A stretch of 64,000 nt of DNA from an uncultured Clostridia bacterium (GTDB lineage Bacteria; Bacillota; Clostridia; Oscillospirales; Ruminococcaceae). The notes under the pieces are model-generated. The model saw only the letters and a list, made by a program, of their open reading frames with translations. It was not told where the DNA came from and ran no database searches. The position numbers were made by a program, and so were the translations under genes. The DNA lies in the NCBI GenBank assembly GCA_947304245.1, contig CAMZAK010000001.1:1-64000 (forward strand), given 5' to 3'. Position 1 is the stretch's first letter; the number at the start of each line of letters is the position of its first letter. Positions 51,014 to 61,086 of this stretch are shown piece by piece.

Positions 51014-52231
51014 TTGAAAATTGCACTTTTTACAGAAACTTATATTAATTGTTATAGTGGTGTTAAAACACACATTAAAACTTTAAAATATGGTTTGGAG
51101 AGTTTAGGGCATGAAGTTTTAATTGTTTGCGCATTACCTAAAACAAAAAAACATTTTATTAAAGATGGTGTTTTGTGTTGCCCTAGCATTAGTTTGAAAA
51201 AAATTTATAATTATGGTGTTGCAAAACCAATTAGCCCTTCTAGATATAAATTTATTAAAAAATTTAAGCCAGATGTAATACACATTCACACAGAATTTGG
51301 AGTTGGGTTTTCAGGAGCTTATGCTGCAAAGCTGTTAAAAATTCCTTATGTTTACACAATGCACACGATGTATGATGAATATTTATATTACATAGCACCA
51401 AAAAAATTAATTAATATTGCTAAAAAAACAGCTCATTTTTACGTTAAACAGTTAGCACAAAGAGCAGCTGTAATTGTGGGGCCTTCTGTTAAAATTAAAG
51501 ATTTTTTAAAAGGTTGCGGTGTTGAAAAAGAGGTTGAAATTGTTCCTAATTCTGTTGAACTTAGTTTATTTGACGAAGAAAATTTAAATTATTTAAAAAA
51601 AGAAGAAATTAAAAAAAATCTTTCTTTAAAAGAAGAAGACATTGTTGGTTGTTTTTGTGGAAGACTAGGAAAAGAAAAGAATGTGGATGTTTTATTAAAA
51701 TATTGGAGTGAACTATTAAAAAAAGATAAAAAATTCAAACTATTAATTTTTGGAGATGGGCCATATAAAAAAGAATTTGAAGAGTTAGCAGCTAATTTAA
51801 AAATTACGGATAATGTTATTTTTTTAGGGAAAATTGAACATAACAGCCTACCAGAATACTACGCAGTTTGCGATTTTTACATAACCTGTTCTTTGTCTGA
51901 GGTGCATTCAATTTCCAATTTAGAAGCTATGGCAAGTGGGCTTTTTGTTTTTCAGAATTTTGATGAATTAAACAAAGACCAAATAATTGAAAATGTTAAT
52001 GGTGCTACCTTTAAAAACGTTAATGAAATGGTTGAAAAAATTTTAGATTATGGCAAAAAAAGCAAAGAAGAAAGGAAAATTTTAAGAAAAAAAACAAAAG
52101 AATCTGTTTTAAAGCATGGAGAGGAAGAACTAGGCAGGAAGATGGTTAAAATTTATGAAAAAGCAATAATTTTTCAGGCTAACAAGAAAAAGAAAAATTT
52201 TTTGTTTGGTAAAATTAGAGCATCTAAATAA
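51014..52231 (+). CDS. GT4 glycosyltransferase, diglucosyl-diacylglycerol synthase-like, 405 residues
   Basis: Retaining glycosyltransferase with GT-B fold. I use the TTG at 51014, preceded by GGAGGGG; the TTG at 50999 lies before that site. Seen: GVKTHIKTLKYGLESLGHEV, PDVIHIHTEFGVGFSG, YTMHTMYDEYLYYI, GPSVKIKDFL, IVPNSVE, GRLGKEKNVDVLL, IFGDGPYKKEFEEL, and the acceptor/donor loop SLSEVHSISNLEAMASGL. In usual GT4 enzymes the last reads S-x-S-E-x-x-x-x-x-x-x-E. The pattern fits 1,2-diacylglycerol 3-glucosyltransferases of Bacillota membranes. Convergent with the YfhO gene, 16 bp apart. Confidence 0.9.
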   Translation: MKIALFTETYINCYSGVKTHIKTLKYGLESLGHEVLIVCALPKTKKHFIKDGVLCCPSISLKKIYNYGVAKPISPSRYKFIKKFKPDVIHIHTEFGVGFSGAYAAKLLKIPYVYTMHTMYDEYLYYIAPKKLINIAKKTAHFYVKQLAQRAAVIVGPSVKIKDFLKGCGVEKEVEIVPNSVELSLFDEENLNYLKKEEIKKNLSLKEEDIVGCFCGRLGKEKNVDVLLKYWSELLKKDKKFKLLIFGDGPYKKEFEELAANLKITDNVIFLGKIEHNSLPEYYAVCDFYITCSLSEVHSISNLEAMASGLFVFQNFDELNKDQIIENVNGATFKNVNEMVEKILDYGKKSKEERKILRKKTKESVLKHGEEELGRKMVKIYEKAIIFQANKKKKNFLFGKIRASK

Positions 52232-52247
52232 AATTTTTAAAATATTA

Positions 52248-54635
52248 TTAATTATTAAAATTTTTAGAATTTTTAGAAAGTTTTAGTGTAGTTTTTTTGA
52301 AAATTTTTATATTTATTATTGATAAATATAAAACCAAAAAGAAAAAACTCAATAAGAAAATGTAAAACCCTAAACGAAGTCCTGGTGTTTCATATTTAAA
52401 TTTAATTTTATTTTCTCCTTTTTTAACTTTAATTGCCATTAAACCAGAATTAACATTTTCAATTTCAACATTTTTATTGTTAACCGTTGCAGAAAAACCT
52501 TCTTCAAAAGGGACGGTGAAAACTAGAAGAGAATCTTTTTCTAAATTTATTGTTGCAGAAAAGCCATAAGAGGTTTTTTTAAAATTTGTGCAAGAATTTT
52601 TTCTTAAAGTTTGAATTAAATCTTCTGGTTCTAATTTTAAAGTTTCTTTTGTTGTTGGAGTTAAAATGTCTTCATATTTTTCAATTTGCTCTTTAGAAAG
52701 AACAACAGAGTTCATTAAAAGTTTATTTTTAGAATTTTTACTTAATTTAGAAAATTTTTCTTTTTCAATGTAGTTATTTAAAACAAAACCCATACTTAAA
52801 AAATTTTTGTTTTTATATATTTTATAACCATTTTCTTCTTTAAAAAATTCAAAACTTTTTGGGATTTTTTCTTCATATTCGTTTACATGGTTTAAAGGAA
52901 TTAAAATATATTTAACAGACAAAAAATCTCTAAGGTTTTCATATTTTTCAAGTGGGATTTCAGAAGAAACATCTCTTTTAATTTTTAAGTTATTGTAAAA
53001 ACTCATTATTGAAGAGTTTACTGTGCTGTGAAATGTTGTTATGGAAGGGATGTTTAAAAGCATTCCTAAATTATTTGCAGATTCTGCGGGGACAACATCA
53101 ATTCTGTAAAATTCTTCTGGGTTATCTTCAAAATTAATTTTGCAATTAACTCCATTAGTTATTATTTTTTCATATGTGTTATTTGAAAAATAAAACTTTC
53201 CCCATAATAATTGAACTTGTGAGTATATTATTATAAATAAACATAAAACTAGCATGAGTTTATTAAAATTTTTAGTAATCAAAAATTTAATTAAAATAAC
53301 ACCTAAAAGTGCTATTGAAAAATTAACCCAAAACATTGGAGGGTTTTCTGGCATATTAAAAAAAATAATTTCGCCGTCCACTTTTTCTGGCAAAATCCCT
53401 ATTAAAGAAAAGCAAAGCAAAACAATTAAATTAATTTTTATAGCGTAGTTAAATGAACACTGTTCAATTGAAATTGCTGTTATTAAAGCTAGCATTAGTG
53501 TTAAAGAAAAAAACCATCTTGTGTAAAACGAAGAATTAAAGCCGTTAAATGAGCTATTTAAAAAAGGTATGGCCATGAAAATAAATAAAGTTACTATTAA
53601 TTTTTTAAGCCATAGTTTATTTTTATCTTTTAAATTATTTTTAAATAAATTATTTTTAAAAAATGCTATAATGCCAGTCATGCCAAACATCGGCATATAT
53701 GCCGCAACAGAAAACCATTTCGCGTTTGCGTCTGGAAAAAAGTTTGGTAAAGAGGGCATATCTGGAGGAAAAAACAAACTATGAAGCAGCAAGCCATATC
53801 TTTGAACCGCGGGGTAAAACAGCATGTTAAACCCTAAAAGTGTTCCATGTGCTCTAGGGTTTTTAAGAACCATAATAGCAGAAGGCAAAAATAAAACAAA
53901 CCCTAAACCAACACCAATTATTAATTCTAAGGTTAAAAACATAAATGTTTTTATGGAGATTTTTAAATTTTTATCTGTAATTCTAAATATGAAATATATT
54001 AATAAAAAAACAGATTCCGCAACAAAAAAATAAAAGTTAGTTAAAAGGTTTAGTGCAATAGACACTGCAAACAAACCTTTTTTTTTGTTTGTTATTAAAT
54101 TTTCTAACCCTATTAACATTAAAGGAAAAAATGCAATTATTTCATGAAAGTGGTTGTAAAAAATATTGTAAATTGAAAAACCAGAGAAAGAGTAAAGCAA
54201 GGAAGCTAAAAAAGCAGTTTTAGTTTTTTTTGTAAACCTTTTAATATATAAATATGAAGTTAGAGCTGCTGTTGCAAACTTTAAAATTAAAAGTGGCGCC
54301 ATGAGGTAGGGCACAAAATTGTTTGGAAAAGGAATTGTTAACCAAAAAAATGGACTTCCTAAAAGGTAAAAGCTGTAAGATGCAATAAAATTTGTGCCTA
54401 AATCTGTGTTCCAATTCAGGCCAAATTCACCGTTTCTTACAGCGTTGTGGGCTAATTTGTAAAAAGGAATTTGTTGAGCGTTGTAGTCTCCATAAAAAAT
54501 GAAAATGCCTTTGTCGTAAATAATGTATGGCAGAAAAATTATTATGGCAAGGGTTAGTGCAATTAAAAATATTTTAATCATATTTTTCTTTTCATTCTCT
54601 GTGGGAGTTAAAAAGAGGTTTAGCTTTTTAAACAT
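52248..54635 (-). CDS. YfhO family membrane protein, 795 residues
   Basis: A large integral membrane protein of the YfhO family; family members are implicated in glycosylating lipoteichoic acid with lipid-linked sugars. ATG with AGGAG upstream. The first extracellular loop has YGDYNAQQIPFYKLAHNAVRNG and the second WNTDLGTNFIASYSFYLLGSPFFWL, the family hallmark. About a dozen helices run to residue 500. An extracytoplasmic part with VFTVPFEEGFSATVNNK follows, and a last helix is at about 765. Alone on this strand between GT4 and murB. Confidence 0.92.
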   Translation of the reverse strand: MFKKLNLFLTPTENEKKNMIKIFLIALTLAIIIFLPYIIYDKGIFIFYGDYNAQQIPFYKLAHNAVRNGEFGLNWNTDLGTNFIASYSFYLLGSPFFWLTIPFPNNFVPYLMAPLLILKFATAALTSYLYIKRFTKKTKTAFLASLLYSFSGFSIYNIFYNHFHEIIAFFPLMLIGLENLITNKKKGLFAVSIALNLLTNFYFFVAESVFLLIYFIFRITDKNLKISIKTFMFLTLELIIGVGLGFVLFLPSAIMVLKNPRAHGTLLGFNMLFYPAVQRYGLLLHSLFFPPDMPSLPNFFPDANAKWFSVAAYMPMFGMTGIIAFFKNNLFKNNLKDKNKLWLKKLIVTLFIFMAIPFLNSSFNGFNSSFYTRWFFSLTLMLALITAISIEQCSFNYAIKINLIVLLCFSLIGILPEKVDGEIIFFNMPENPPMFWVNFSIALLGVILIKFLITKNFNKLMLVLCLFIIIYSQVQLLWGKFYFSNNTYEKIITNGVNCKINFEDNPEEFYRIDVVPAESANNLGMLLNIPSITTFHSTVNSSIMSFYNNLKIKRDVSSEIPLEKYENLRDFLSVKYILIPLNHVNEYEEKIPKSFEFFKEENGYKIYKNKNFLSMGFVLNNYIEKEKFSKLSKNSKNKLLMNSVVLSKEQIEKYEDILTPTTKETLKLEPEDLIQTLRKNSCTNFKKTSYGFSATINLEKDSLLVFTVPFEEGFSATVNNKNVEIENVNSGLMAIKVKKGENKIKFKYETPGLRLGFYIFLLSFFFLVLYLSIINIKIFKKTTLKLSKNSKNFNN

Positions 54636-54718
54636 TTAAATTTTTTCTCCTGATTAAAATAAGGTTTAAATTATAAGTATAGTATAACATATTATATGTT
54701 TTATATGTTTTGTTTTAA

Positions 54719-54747
54719 TTGCAAGATTAAATTTTATATTGTATAAT
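54719..54747 (+). promoter_or_regulatory. Promoter of the murB-rapZ-dnaE run
   Basis: TTGCAA, 17-bp spacer, TATAAT, about 120 bp before murB. Confidence 0.7.
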
Positions 54748-54868
54748 TTTCGTGTAATTTTTTTAGTTATTTATTAATGAATTTTGTTAACTTTAAGGGC
54801 ATAAATTTTAATAAACAGCATTAATATTGGTTAATTATTTAATTTTAATCTTTTTGAAGGAAGGTTTT

Positions 54869-55774
54869 ATGTTGGAATCTAAAAAAATTTTGGATTTTTT
54901 AGATTATAATAAAATTCTTTATAAATGCGACGTTAGCATGAAAAGTTTAACTAGCTTTAAAATTGGTGCTAATGCTAAATTTGTTGTTTACCCTGAAAAT
55001 TTTGAACAGGTTAAAAGTTTAATTTTATTTTGCAAAGAAGAAAAATTGTTGTATTATTTTTTAGGGAATGGCAGCAATATTATTGCTAAAGATGAAGATT
55101 TTTTAGGAATTTTAATTTCTAGTAAGAAGCTAAATAAAATAAAAATTTTGAGTAATAATAAAATATATTGTGAAAGTGGTGTTAATCTTTTTAAACTTTG
55201 CATGTTTTCATGTGAAAATTCTCTTTCTAATTTAGAAAATTTATATGGCATTCCAGGCAGTTTGGGTGGCGCTATTGTAATGAATGCGGGAGCATATGGA
55301 AGCGAAATTAAAGATGTTGTTGTTGGGGTTTCTCACTTAGATGAAAATGGGAATTTATTTTATTTAAAAAGAGAAGATTTAAATTTTTCATACAGGAACA
55401 GCATATATCAAAAAAATAATTTTTTTATTGTGAGTGCTATTTTAAAATTAGAAAAAGGAAACAAAGAAGAAATTGAAGTTAAAATGCAAGAAGTTTTAAA
55501 AAAAAGAAAAGAAAAGCAGCCATTAGAATTTCCTAATGCTGGGTCTGTTTTTAAAAGGCCAAAAAATGATTTCGCTGCAAAGTTAATTGAAGAATGCGGT
55601 TTAAAAGGGCTTAAAGTTGGGGGAGCCATGGTTAGCAAAAAGCACGCAGGATTTATAATAAACACTGGAGGGGCAACAGAGAAAGATGTTAGATGTTTAA
55701 TTGAAAAGATTAAAAATACTGTTAAAATTAAAAAAAATGTGGACTTGGAAACAGAGGTAAAATTTTTAAATTAG
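54869..55774 (+). CDS. murB: UDP-N-acetylenolpyruvoylglucosamine reductase, 301 residues
   Basis: FAD-dependent reduction that makes UDP-MurNAc. ATG at 54869 with GGAAGG; the earlier ATG at 54827 lacks a site. FAD-binding GNGSNIIAKDEDF, GIPGSLGGAIVMNAGAYGSE, SYRNSIYQ (catalytic region), QPLEFPNAGSVFKRP (catalytic Ser) and AGFIINTGGATEKDV. Length fits the type without the extra beta-alpha-beta-beta fold. rapZ follows after 14 bp. Confidence 0.97.
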   Translation: MLESKKILDFLDYNKILYKCDVSMKSLTSFKIGANAKFVVYPENFEQVKSLILFCKEEKLLYYFLGNGSNIIAKDEDFLGILISSKKLNKIKILSNNKIYCESGVNLFKLCMFSCENSLSNLENLYGIPGSLGGAIVMNAGAYGSEIKDVVVGVSHLDENGNLFYLKREDLNFSYRNSIYQKNNFFIVSAILKLEKGNKEEIEVKMQEVLKKRKEKQPLEFPNAGSVFKRPKNDFAAKLIEECGLKGLKVGGAMVSKKHAGFIINTGGATEKDVRCLIEKIKNTVKIKKNVDLETEVKFLN

Positions 55775-55788
55775 GGGAATTTTTTAAT

Positions 55789-56664
55789 ATGGAGATGCTT
55801 ATTATAACTGGGCTTTCTGGTTCTGGAAAAACTAGAGCTATTAATGTTTTAGAAGATATGGATTTTTTTTGTGTGGACAATCTTCCAACAAAACTAATTT
55901 CTAAGTTTGCAGAAATTAAGAGAGCTTCTAGAGGATGGCTTAAAAAAATTGCCATAGTAACAGACATAAGAGGCGGCTGGATGTTTTCTAGCATTTTTAA
56001 CGAACTCAAAATTTTAGATGAATTTGGAATTAACTATAAAATTTTATTTTTAGATGCAAAAGATGAAACTTTAAAAAACAGGTTTAACGAAACAAGAAGA
56101 AAACATCCCCTAATTGGGCTAGACGGTTGTTTTAGCATTGAAGAAGCAATAGAGAAAGAAAGAAAAGCATTAGAAAAAATAAAGGAAAGAGCAGATTTTA
56201 TAATAGATACTACAATTTTTAGTAGTTCTCAGTTAAAAGAGCATTTGTGTGAAATTTTTTTAAAGGAAAGCAAACAATCTGTTATTGTAGACATTATTTC
56301 TTTTGGGTTTAAACATGGAGATATTTCAAGAGCGGATTTGGTTTTTGATGTGAGATGTGTTCCTAACCCTTACTATGTTGAAAATTTAAAAAACAAAACC
56401 GGAAAAGATGAAGATGTTAAAAAATATATTATGTCTTTTTCAGAGACACTAAATTTAATAAAAAAATTAGAAGATTTATTAGCATTTTTAATGCCGTTAT
56501 ATGTTAAAGAAGGGAAAAATCAGTTAACCATAGCATTTGGCTGCACTGGAGGAATTCATAGGTCTGTTATGTTTGCGGAACATTTTTTTAATATTTTTAA
56601 GAAAAAAGGAAACAAGGTTAATGTAAACCATAGAGAACTCAGCAGGAATTATAATAAGTTTTAG
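55789..56664 (+). CDS. rapZ: RapZ/YvcJ-type nucleotide- and RNA-linked regulator, 291 residues
   Basis: GTPase/ATPase of the RapZ (YvcJ) family; in Escherichia coli it controls glmS by guiding small-RNA decay, and in Bacillota its role is less clear. AGGGGAA precedes the ATG. Walker A GLSGSGKTRA at residues 7-16, DNLPTKLI, the C-terminal domain with SFGFKHGDISRADLVFDVRCVPNPYY and AFGCTGGIHRSV, ending in HRE. In many Clostridia yvcK and whiA follow; here dnaE comes next. Confidence 0.96.
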   Translation: MEMLIITGLSGSGKTRAINVLEDMDFFCVDNLPTKLISKFAEIKRASRGWLKKIAIVTDIRGGWMFSSIFNELKILDEFGINYKILFLDAKDETLKNRFNETRRKHPLIGLDGCFSIEEAIEKERKALEKIKERADFIIDTTIFSSSQLKEHLCEIFLKESKQSVIVDIISFGFKHGDISRADLVFDVRCVPNPYYVENLKNKTGKDEDVKKYIMSFSETLNLIKKLEDLLAFLMPLYVKEGKNQLTIAFGCTGGIHRSVMFAEHFFNIFKKKGNKVNVNHRELSRNYNKF

Positions 56665-56690
56665 TTAATTTAAAGAAAGAGATGGTTTAA

Positions 56691-59600
56691 ATGAAGTTTG
56701 TTCATTTGCATTTGCATACAACATTTAGCATATTAAATGGAGTTTGCAAATTAGATGAATTAGCAGAAAGTTTAGAAAAACAACAAGCAAAAGCAGCAGC
56801 CATAACAGATCATGGAAATATGTTTGGGGTTGTTGGTTTTTACGATGCACTAAAAAAAAGAAACATAAAACCAATAATTGGTTGTGAACTTTATTTAGAC
56901 AACGAACTTGAAAAGAAAAATTTTAGTTTAAAAAAAGATGTTAAACATTTAGTTGTTTTATGTGAAAACAAAGAAGGCTATGAAAACCTTGTTAAAATTG
57001 TTTCTGCTTCTTATGTTAATTTTTTTAGAGAAGTCCCTAGAGTTGGTTTTGAGCTTTTAAAAAAACATAAAAAGGGTTTAATTTTTTTGTCTGGCTGCAA
57101 AAAGGGAGAGATTGCAACAAATATTTTAAATAATGAATATCACAAGGCTAAAAGTTCTGCTTTAAAATTTAAAGATGAATTTGGTGAGGCTAATTTTTTT
57201 TTAGAAGTGCAGGATTTTGGCAAAGATGAAGAAAAAAATTTAAAGCGTAATTTAATTAAACTCTCTAAAGAAACAAAAATTCCTTTAGTTGCAACAAACA
57301 ATGTGCATTACATTGAAAAAGAAGAAAAACTAACTAAAAAGATTTTGTCTTGCATTAAGAATAATGAAACTTTAAAAAGAGAAGAAGCTTTAAACGGTGT
57401 AACTGGAGAAAAATATTTAAAAAGCTATTTTGAAATGAAAGAAATGTTTTCTTCGCCTTGCGAGCAAGAGGCTTTAAAAAATACCGTTAAAATTGCCAAA
57501 AGGTGCAATTTTAGTTTTGAAATTTTTAAAATTAACATTCCAAGGTTTAATTCTGGTTTTGAAGACAATGAAAAATTTTTACTAGAAAAAGCAAAAGAAG
57601 GGCTTTTTTTAAAGTTTGGAGAAAAGCCAAGTAAAGAAGTTATTGAAAGGTTTGAATATGAATTTAACGTTATCTCTAAAATGGGGTTTGTGGACTATTT
57701 TTTAATTGTTTGGGATTATGTTAGCTATGTTAAAAAAAAAGGAATTTTTGTAGGGCCAGGAAGAGGTTCTGGTGCTGGAAGTTTAATTAGTTTTTGTTTA
57801 GGAATAACAGAAGTAAACCCTATTGAGTTTGGGCTTTCTTTTGAAAGGTTTTTAAATGAATATAGAACAAAACTTCCAGATTTTGATGTAGATTTTTGCA
57901 ACGAAAGAAGGCATGAAGTAATTGAATATGTAATTAAAAAATATGGTAAAGAAAGAGTTGCAAGAATAATAACATTTGGAACATTAGCCGCAAAAGCAGC
58001 ATTAAGAGATGTTGGAAGAGTTTTAGCGTTGCCATATGAATTTGTGGACAGCATTGTTAAAAAAATCCCTTCTAAAATTGGTGGAAACTTGGCTTTTCTT
58101 TTAAAGGAAAGCAAAGAGTTTAAAGATGCAGTTGAAGAAAGTGCGGATTTTAAACTTCTTTTTAATTTGGCAGAAAAAATTGAGGGTTTGGTTAAAAACA
58201 CTTCAACTCATGCAGCTGCTGTTGTAATAACAAAAAACAGGTTAGATGATTTGGTGCCAATTTATGTTGCTGAAAATGTTGTTTTAACGCAATATGCTAT
58301 GGGAGACATTGAAAGATTAAAACTTTTGAAGATGGATTTTTTAGGGCTTAGGAACCTAACAATTTTAAGCAATTGTGAAAAATTAATAAATGAAAAAAAT
58401 AAAGAGTTTAAAGTTTTTAAAATTGCTTTAAACGATGTTAAAACTTTTAAAATGCTTTCTAATGGAGACTCTGTTGGGGTTTTTCAGCTAGAGTCTTTAG
58501 GAATGAGAACAACCTTAAAAAAAGTTAGGCCAAACAATTTAAAAGATGTTATGGACATTTTAGCTTTAAATAGGCCAGGGCCTTCTCAATTCATAGATTT
58601 ATATGTTAAAAACAAAGAGAACCCAGAAAATGTGGAATATTTAAACGAAAAACTAAGAGAAATTTTAAAAGAAACTCATGGCGTTATAATTTACCAGGAA
58701 CAGGTTATGAAAATTTTTAAAGAGATTGCGGGTTATTCTTTAAAAAGAATAGACATAATAAGAAAAGCAATAACTAAAAAAGATGCTAGCGTTATGGAAA
58801 AAGAATTAGAATTTTTTGTTTATGGCAGAAAAAGTGAAGAAGAATATTTAAACTGCCCTGGTGCTTTAAAAAAAGGGTTTGATGAAAAAACAGCAAGAAA
58901 AATTTTTAATAATATTTTAAAATTTGCGTCTTATGCTTTTAACAAATCTCATGCAGCGGCTTACTCAATAATTTCATATAAAACAGCATATGTTAAATGC
59001 AATTTTTTACTAGAATATTTGGTGTGCTTATTAAACAGCGTAGTAGAAAACAAAGACAAATTAAAAATTTATTTAAAAGAGTGCAAAGAAAAAAGAATTA
59101 AAATTTTGCCTCTTAGTGTTAATGAAAGTGAGAAGTTTTTTAAAATTGAAGGAAATAATGCAATTAGGTTTTCTTTTTTAGCTGTTAAGAACGTTAGTTT
59201 TAATTTTTCGGAGGCAATTGTTAAAGAAAGAGCTTTAAAAAAATATATTTCAATTAAAGATTTTTTATATAGGGTGTTACAAAGCAAAAACGAAAGAGAA
59301 TTTAACAAAAATGCAATAATATCTCTTTTTTTGAATGGTGCTTTTAAAGAGTTTAATGAAAATTTTAAACTTTTAAAAGACTTTGAAGTTTTTTTAGATG
59401 AGATTTTAACAGATGTTAAAAATTTAAACAGAGAGGTTAAAGGGCAAATTAGTTTTTTTGAATTTGAAGAAAAACGAAAAGAAAGGCAAAAAGAAAAAAG
59501 TTTTATTTTAACTGGAGTTTTTAAAGATGTTGTTGTTTTAAAAAGTAGGGCTAATGAAAAAAGGCTTTATGTTTTAAAATTTAATTTTAATTTAAAAGAG

Positions 59601-59978
59601 ATTAAAATTTTTATTAAAAAAGAAAAATTTAATGAATTTTATAAAGAAATTTTAAAAAACCTTGAAGAAAAAAATTTTGTTAAAGTTTTTGTTAAAATTT
59701 TTGAGTTTAAAGGTAAGAAATATTTATTTTTAGAAAGGTTTGAAGAAATAAAAGTTTTATATTTAAATTTAAATAATGTTAATTTTAAAGATGTTTTGAA
59801 AATTTTAAGTGGTTTTGAAGGAGAAAGTGAAGTTATTTTTCATAAAATTAACAAAGGAGAAAGAAAATTTTTTAAAAACTCTAAAATTAAAGGGATTAAA
59901 ATTTGTGAAGAATTAAAAAATTGTTTAAAAAAAACTATTGGTGAGAAAAATTATTGCATTAAAACCGTTAAGCGTTGA
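56691..59978 (+). CDS. dnaE: DNA polymerase III alpha subunit, DnaE type, 1095 residues
   Basis: Replicative DNA polymerase. PHP domain from the N-terminus (FVHLHLHTTFSILNG, TDHGNMFG). The palm has GPGRGSGAGSLI and the catalytic PDFDVDFCNERR at about residue 395. The finger region has GVFQLES and LALNRPGP. The HhH part has IIYQEQVM and SHAAAYSIISYKTAYVK. Then an OB-fold-like C-terminal part (about 935-1030). No exonuclease insert, so it is not PolC. The last 150 residues are Lys/Phe/Glu-rich and weakly conserved. It ends in TGA, overlapping the pfkA promoter. Confidence 0.97.
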   Translation: MKFVHLHLHTTFSILNGVCKLDELAESLEKQQAKAAAITDHGNMFGVVGFYDALKKRNIKPIIGCELYLDNELEKKNFSLKKDVKHLVVLCENKEGYENLVKIVSASYVNFFREVPRVGFELLKKHKKGLIFLSGCKKGEIATNILNNEYHKAKSSALKFKDEFGEANFFLEVQDFGKDEEKNLKRNLIKLSKETKIPLVATNNVHYIEKEEKLTKKILSCIKNNETLKREEALNGVTGEKYLKSYFEMKEMFSSPCEQEALKNTVKIAKRCNFSFEIFKINIPRFNSGFEDNEKFLLEKAKEGLFLKFGEKPSKEVIERFEYEFNVISKMGFVDYFLIVWDYVSYVKKKGIFVGPGRGSGAGSLISFCLGITEVNPIEFGLSFERFLNEYRTKLPDFDVDFCNERRHEVIEYVIKKYGKERVARIITFGTLAAKAALRDVGRVLALPYEFVDSIVKKIPSKIGGNLAFLLKESKEFKDAVEESADFKLLFNLAEKIEGLVKNTSTHAAAVVITKNRLDDLVPIYVAENVVLTQYAMGDIERLKLLKMDFLGLRNLTILSNCEKLINEKNKEFKVFKIALNDVKTFKMLSNGDSVGVFQLESLGMRTTLKKVRPNNLKDVMDILALNRPGPSQFIDLYVKNKENPENVEYLNEKLREILKETHGVIIYQEQVMKIFKEIAGYSLKRIDIIRKAITKKDASVMEKELEFFVYGRKSEEEYLNCPGALKKGFDEKTARKIFNNILKFASYAFNKSHAAAYSIISYKTAYVKCNFLLEYLVCLLNSVVENKDKLKIYLKECKEKRIKILPLSVNESEKFFKIEGNNAIRFSFLAVKNVSFNFSEAIVKERALKKYISIKDFLYRVLQSKNEREFNKNAIISLFLNGAFKEFNENFKLLKDFEVFLDEILTDVKNLNREVKGQISFFEFEEKRKERQKEKSFILTGVFKDVVVLKSRANEKRLYVLKFNFNLKEIKIFIKKEKFNEFYKEILKNLEEKNFVKVFVKIFEFKGKKYLFLERFEEIKVLYLNLNNVNFKDVLKILSGFEGESEVIFHKINKGERKFFKNSKIKGIKICEELKNCLKKTIGEKNYCIKTVKR

Positions 59979-60003
59979 CAACATAACTTTTTAAAGTTAT
60001 AAT
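59975..60003 (+). promoter_or_regulatory. Promoter of pfkA
   Basis: Consensus TTGACA, 17-bp spacer, TATAAT. The -35 contains the dnaE stop codon. Confidence 0.88.
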
Positions 60004-60070
60004 GCAAGGAATTGGTTTTTTCAAAAAACAACAATAAATAACAATAAAAGAAAAAATGGGGGCAATTTAA

Positions 60071-61033
60071 ATGAAGATTAAAAAGATAGGGATTTTAACA
60101 AGTGGAGGCGATGCTCCTGGTATGAATGCTGTAATTCATTCTGTGGTGAAATCTGCAATAAAAAACAAACTAGAGGTTTTTGGAATATATAGAGGTTATA
60201 ATGGTTTAATTCACGGAGACATTAAACCTTTAATTTTAAAAGATGTTGAAAACATAACACAAAGAGGAGGAACAATTCTTTATTCAGCAAGGTGTTTGGG
60301 CTTTAAAACAAAGGAAGGGTTAAATAGTGCTAAAAAAACATGTGTTGAAAAAGGAATAGATGCTTTAATTGTTGTTGGGGGAGATGGCTCTTTTAGAGGA
60401 GCATATACTCTTTACAAAGAAGGGATTCCGTGTGTTGGTTTGCCGGGGACAATAGATAACGACATTTCTTGCACAGACTACACCATAGGTTTTGACACTG
60501 CAGTTAACACTGCAATTTCAATGGTGGACAAATTAAACGACACAGTAACTTCGCACGACAGATGCAGTGTTGTGGAGGTTATGGGAAGAAATAGTGGTTA
60601 TATTGCACTTAACGTTGGAATTTCTTGTGCTGCCAACTACATTGTAACGCGTGAATTTGGGTTTGATGAAAAAGATTTATTTAAAAAAATGAAGGAAGCA
60701 AAAGAAAAAGGAGTAAATCATTTTATTATTATAGTGGCAGAAGGAATTTTAGACGTTACGAAATTAGCAGAAAAAATTGAAAAAGAGGTTGGGGTTGAAA
60801 GCAGAGCAACAGTTTTAGGGCATGTTCAAAGAGGGGGAAGCCCAACAATGAAAGACAGAGTAATTGGAGCAAGGTTTGGAGTTAAGGCTGTTGAACTGCT
60901 TCTTTCTGGTGAATATGGCAAAATTGTTGGAATTAAGGACGATGAATTAATTGCATACGACATTCCAAACGGTTTGGAGATGAAGAAGAGTTTGTCTAAA
61001 AAATTATATGAAATGGCGCAAGGTTTGTATTAA
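60071..61033 (+). CDS. pfkA: ATP-dependent 6-phosphofructokinase, 320 residues
   Basis: Phosphorylates fructose 6-phosphate (glycolysis). ATG with GGGGGC upstream. SGGDAPGMNA (11-20), ATP site GGDGS (103-107), catalytic TIDNDI with Asp 129, MGRNSGYIA (171-179), and LGHVQRGGSPT near the C-terminus. Gly in GGDGS indicates the ATP, not the pyrophosphate, enzyme. Usual length. The gene often has pyk behind it in Clostridia; here pyrH follows under its own promoter. Confidence 0.97.
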   Translation: MKIKKIGILTSGGDAPGMNAVIHSVVKSAIKNKLEVFGIYRGYNGLIHGDIKPLILKDVENITQRGGTILYSARCLGFKTKEGLNSAKKTCVEKGIDALIVVGGDGSFRGAYTLYKEGIPCVGLPGTIDNDISCTDYTIGFDTAVNTAISMVDKLNDTVTSHDRCSVVEVMGRNSGYIALNVGISCAANYIVTREFGFDEKDLFKKMKEAKEKGVNHFIIIVAEGILDVTKLAEKIEKEVGVESRATVLGHVQRGGSPTMKDRVIGARFGVKAVELLLSGEYGKIVGIKDDELIAYDIPNGLEMKKSLSKKLYEMAQGLY

Positions 61034-61053
61034 GTAAATTTAAGTATTATAAT
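61025..61053 (+). promoter_or_regulatory. Promoter of pyrH
   Basis: TTGTAT, 17-bp spacer, TATAAT. It overlaps the end of pfkA. Confidence 0.75.
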
Positions 61054-61086
61054 GTAATTAAGACGTTTTAGTTTGTGGAGGCTTTA

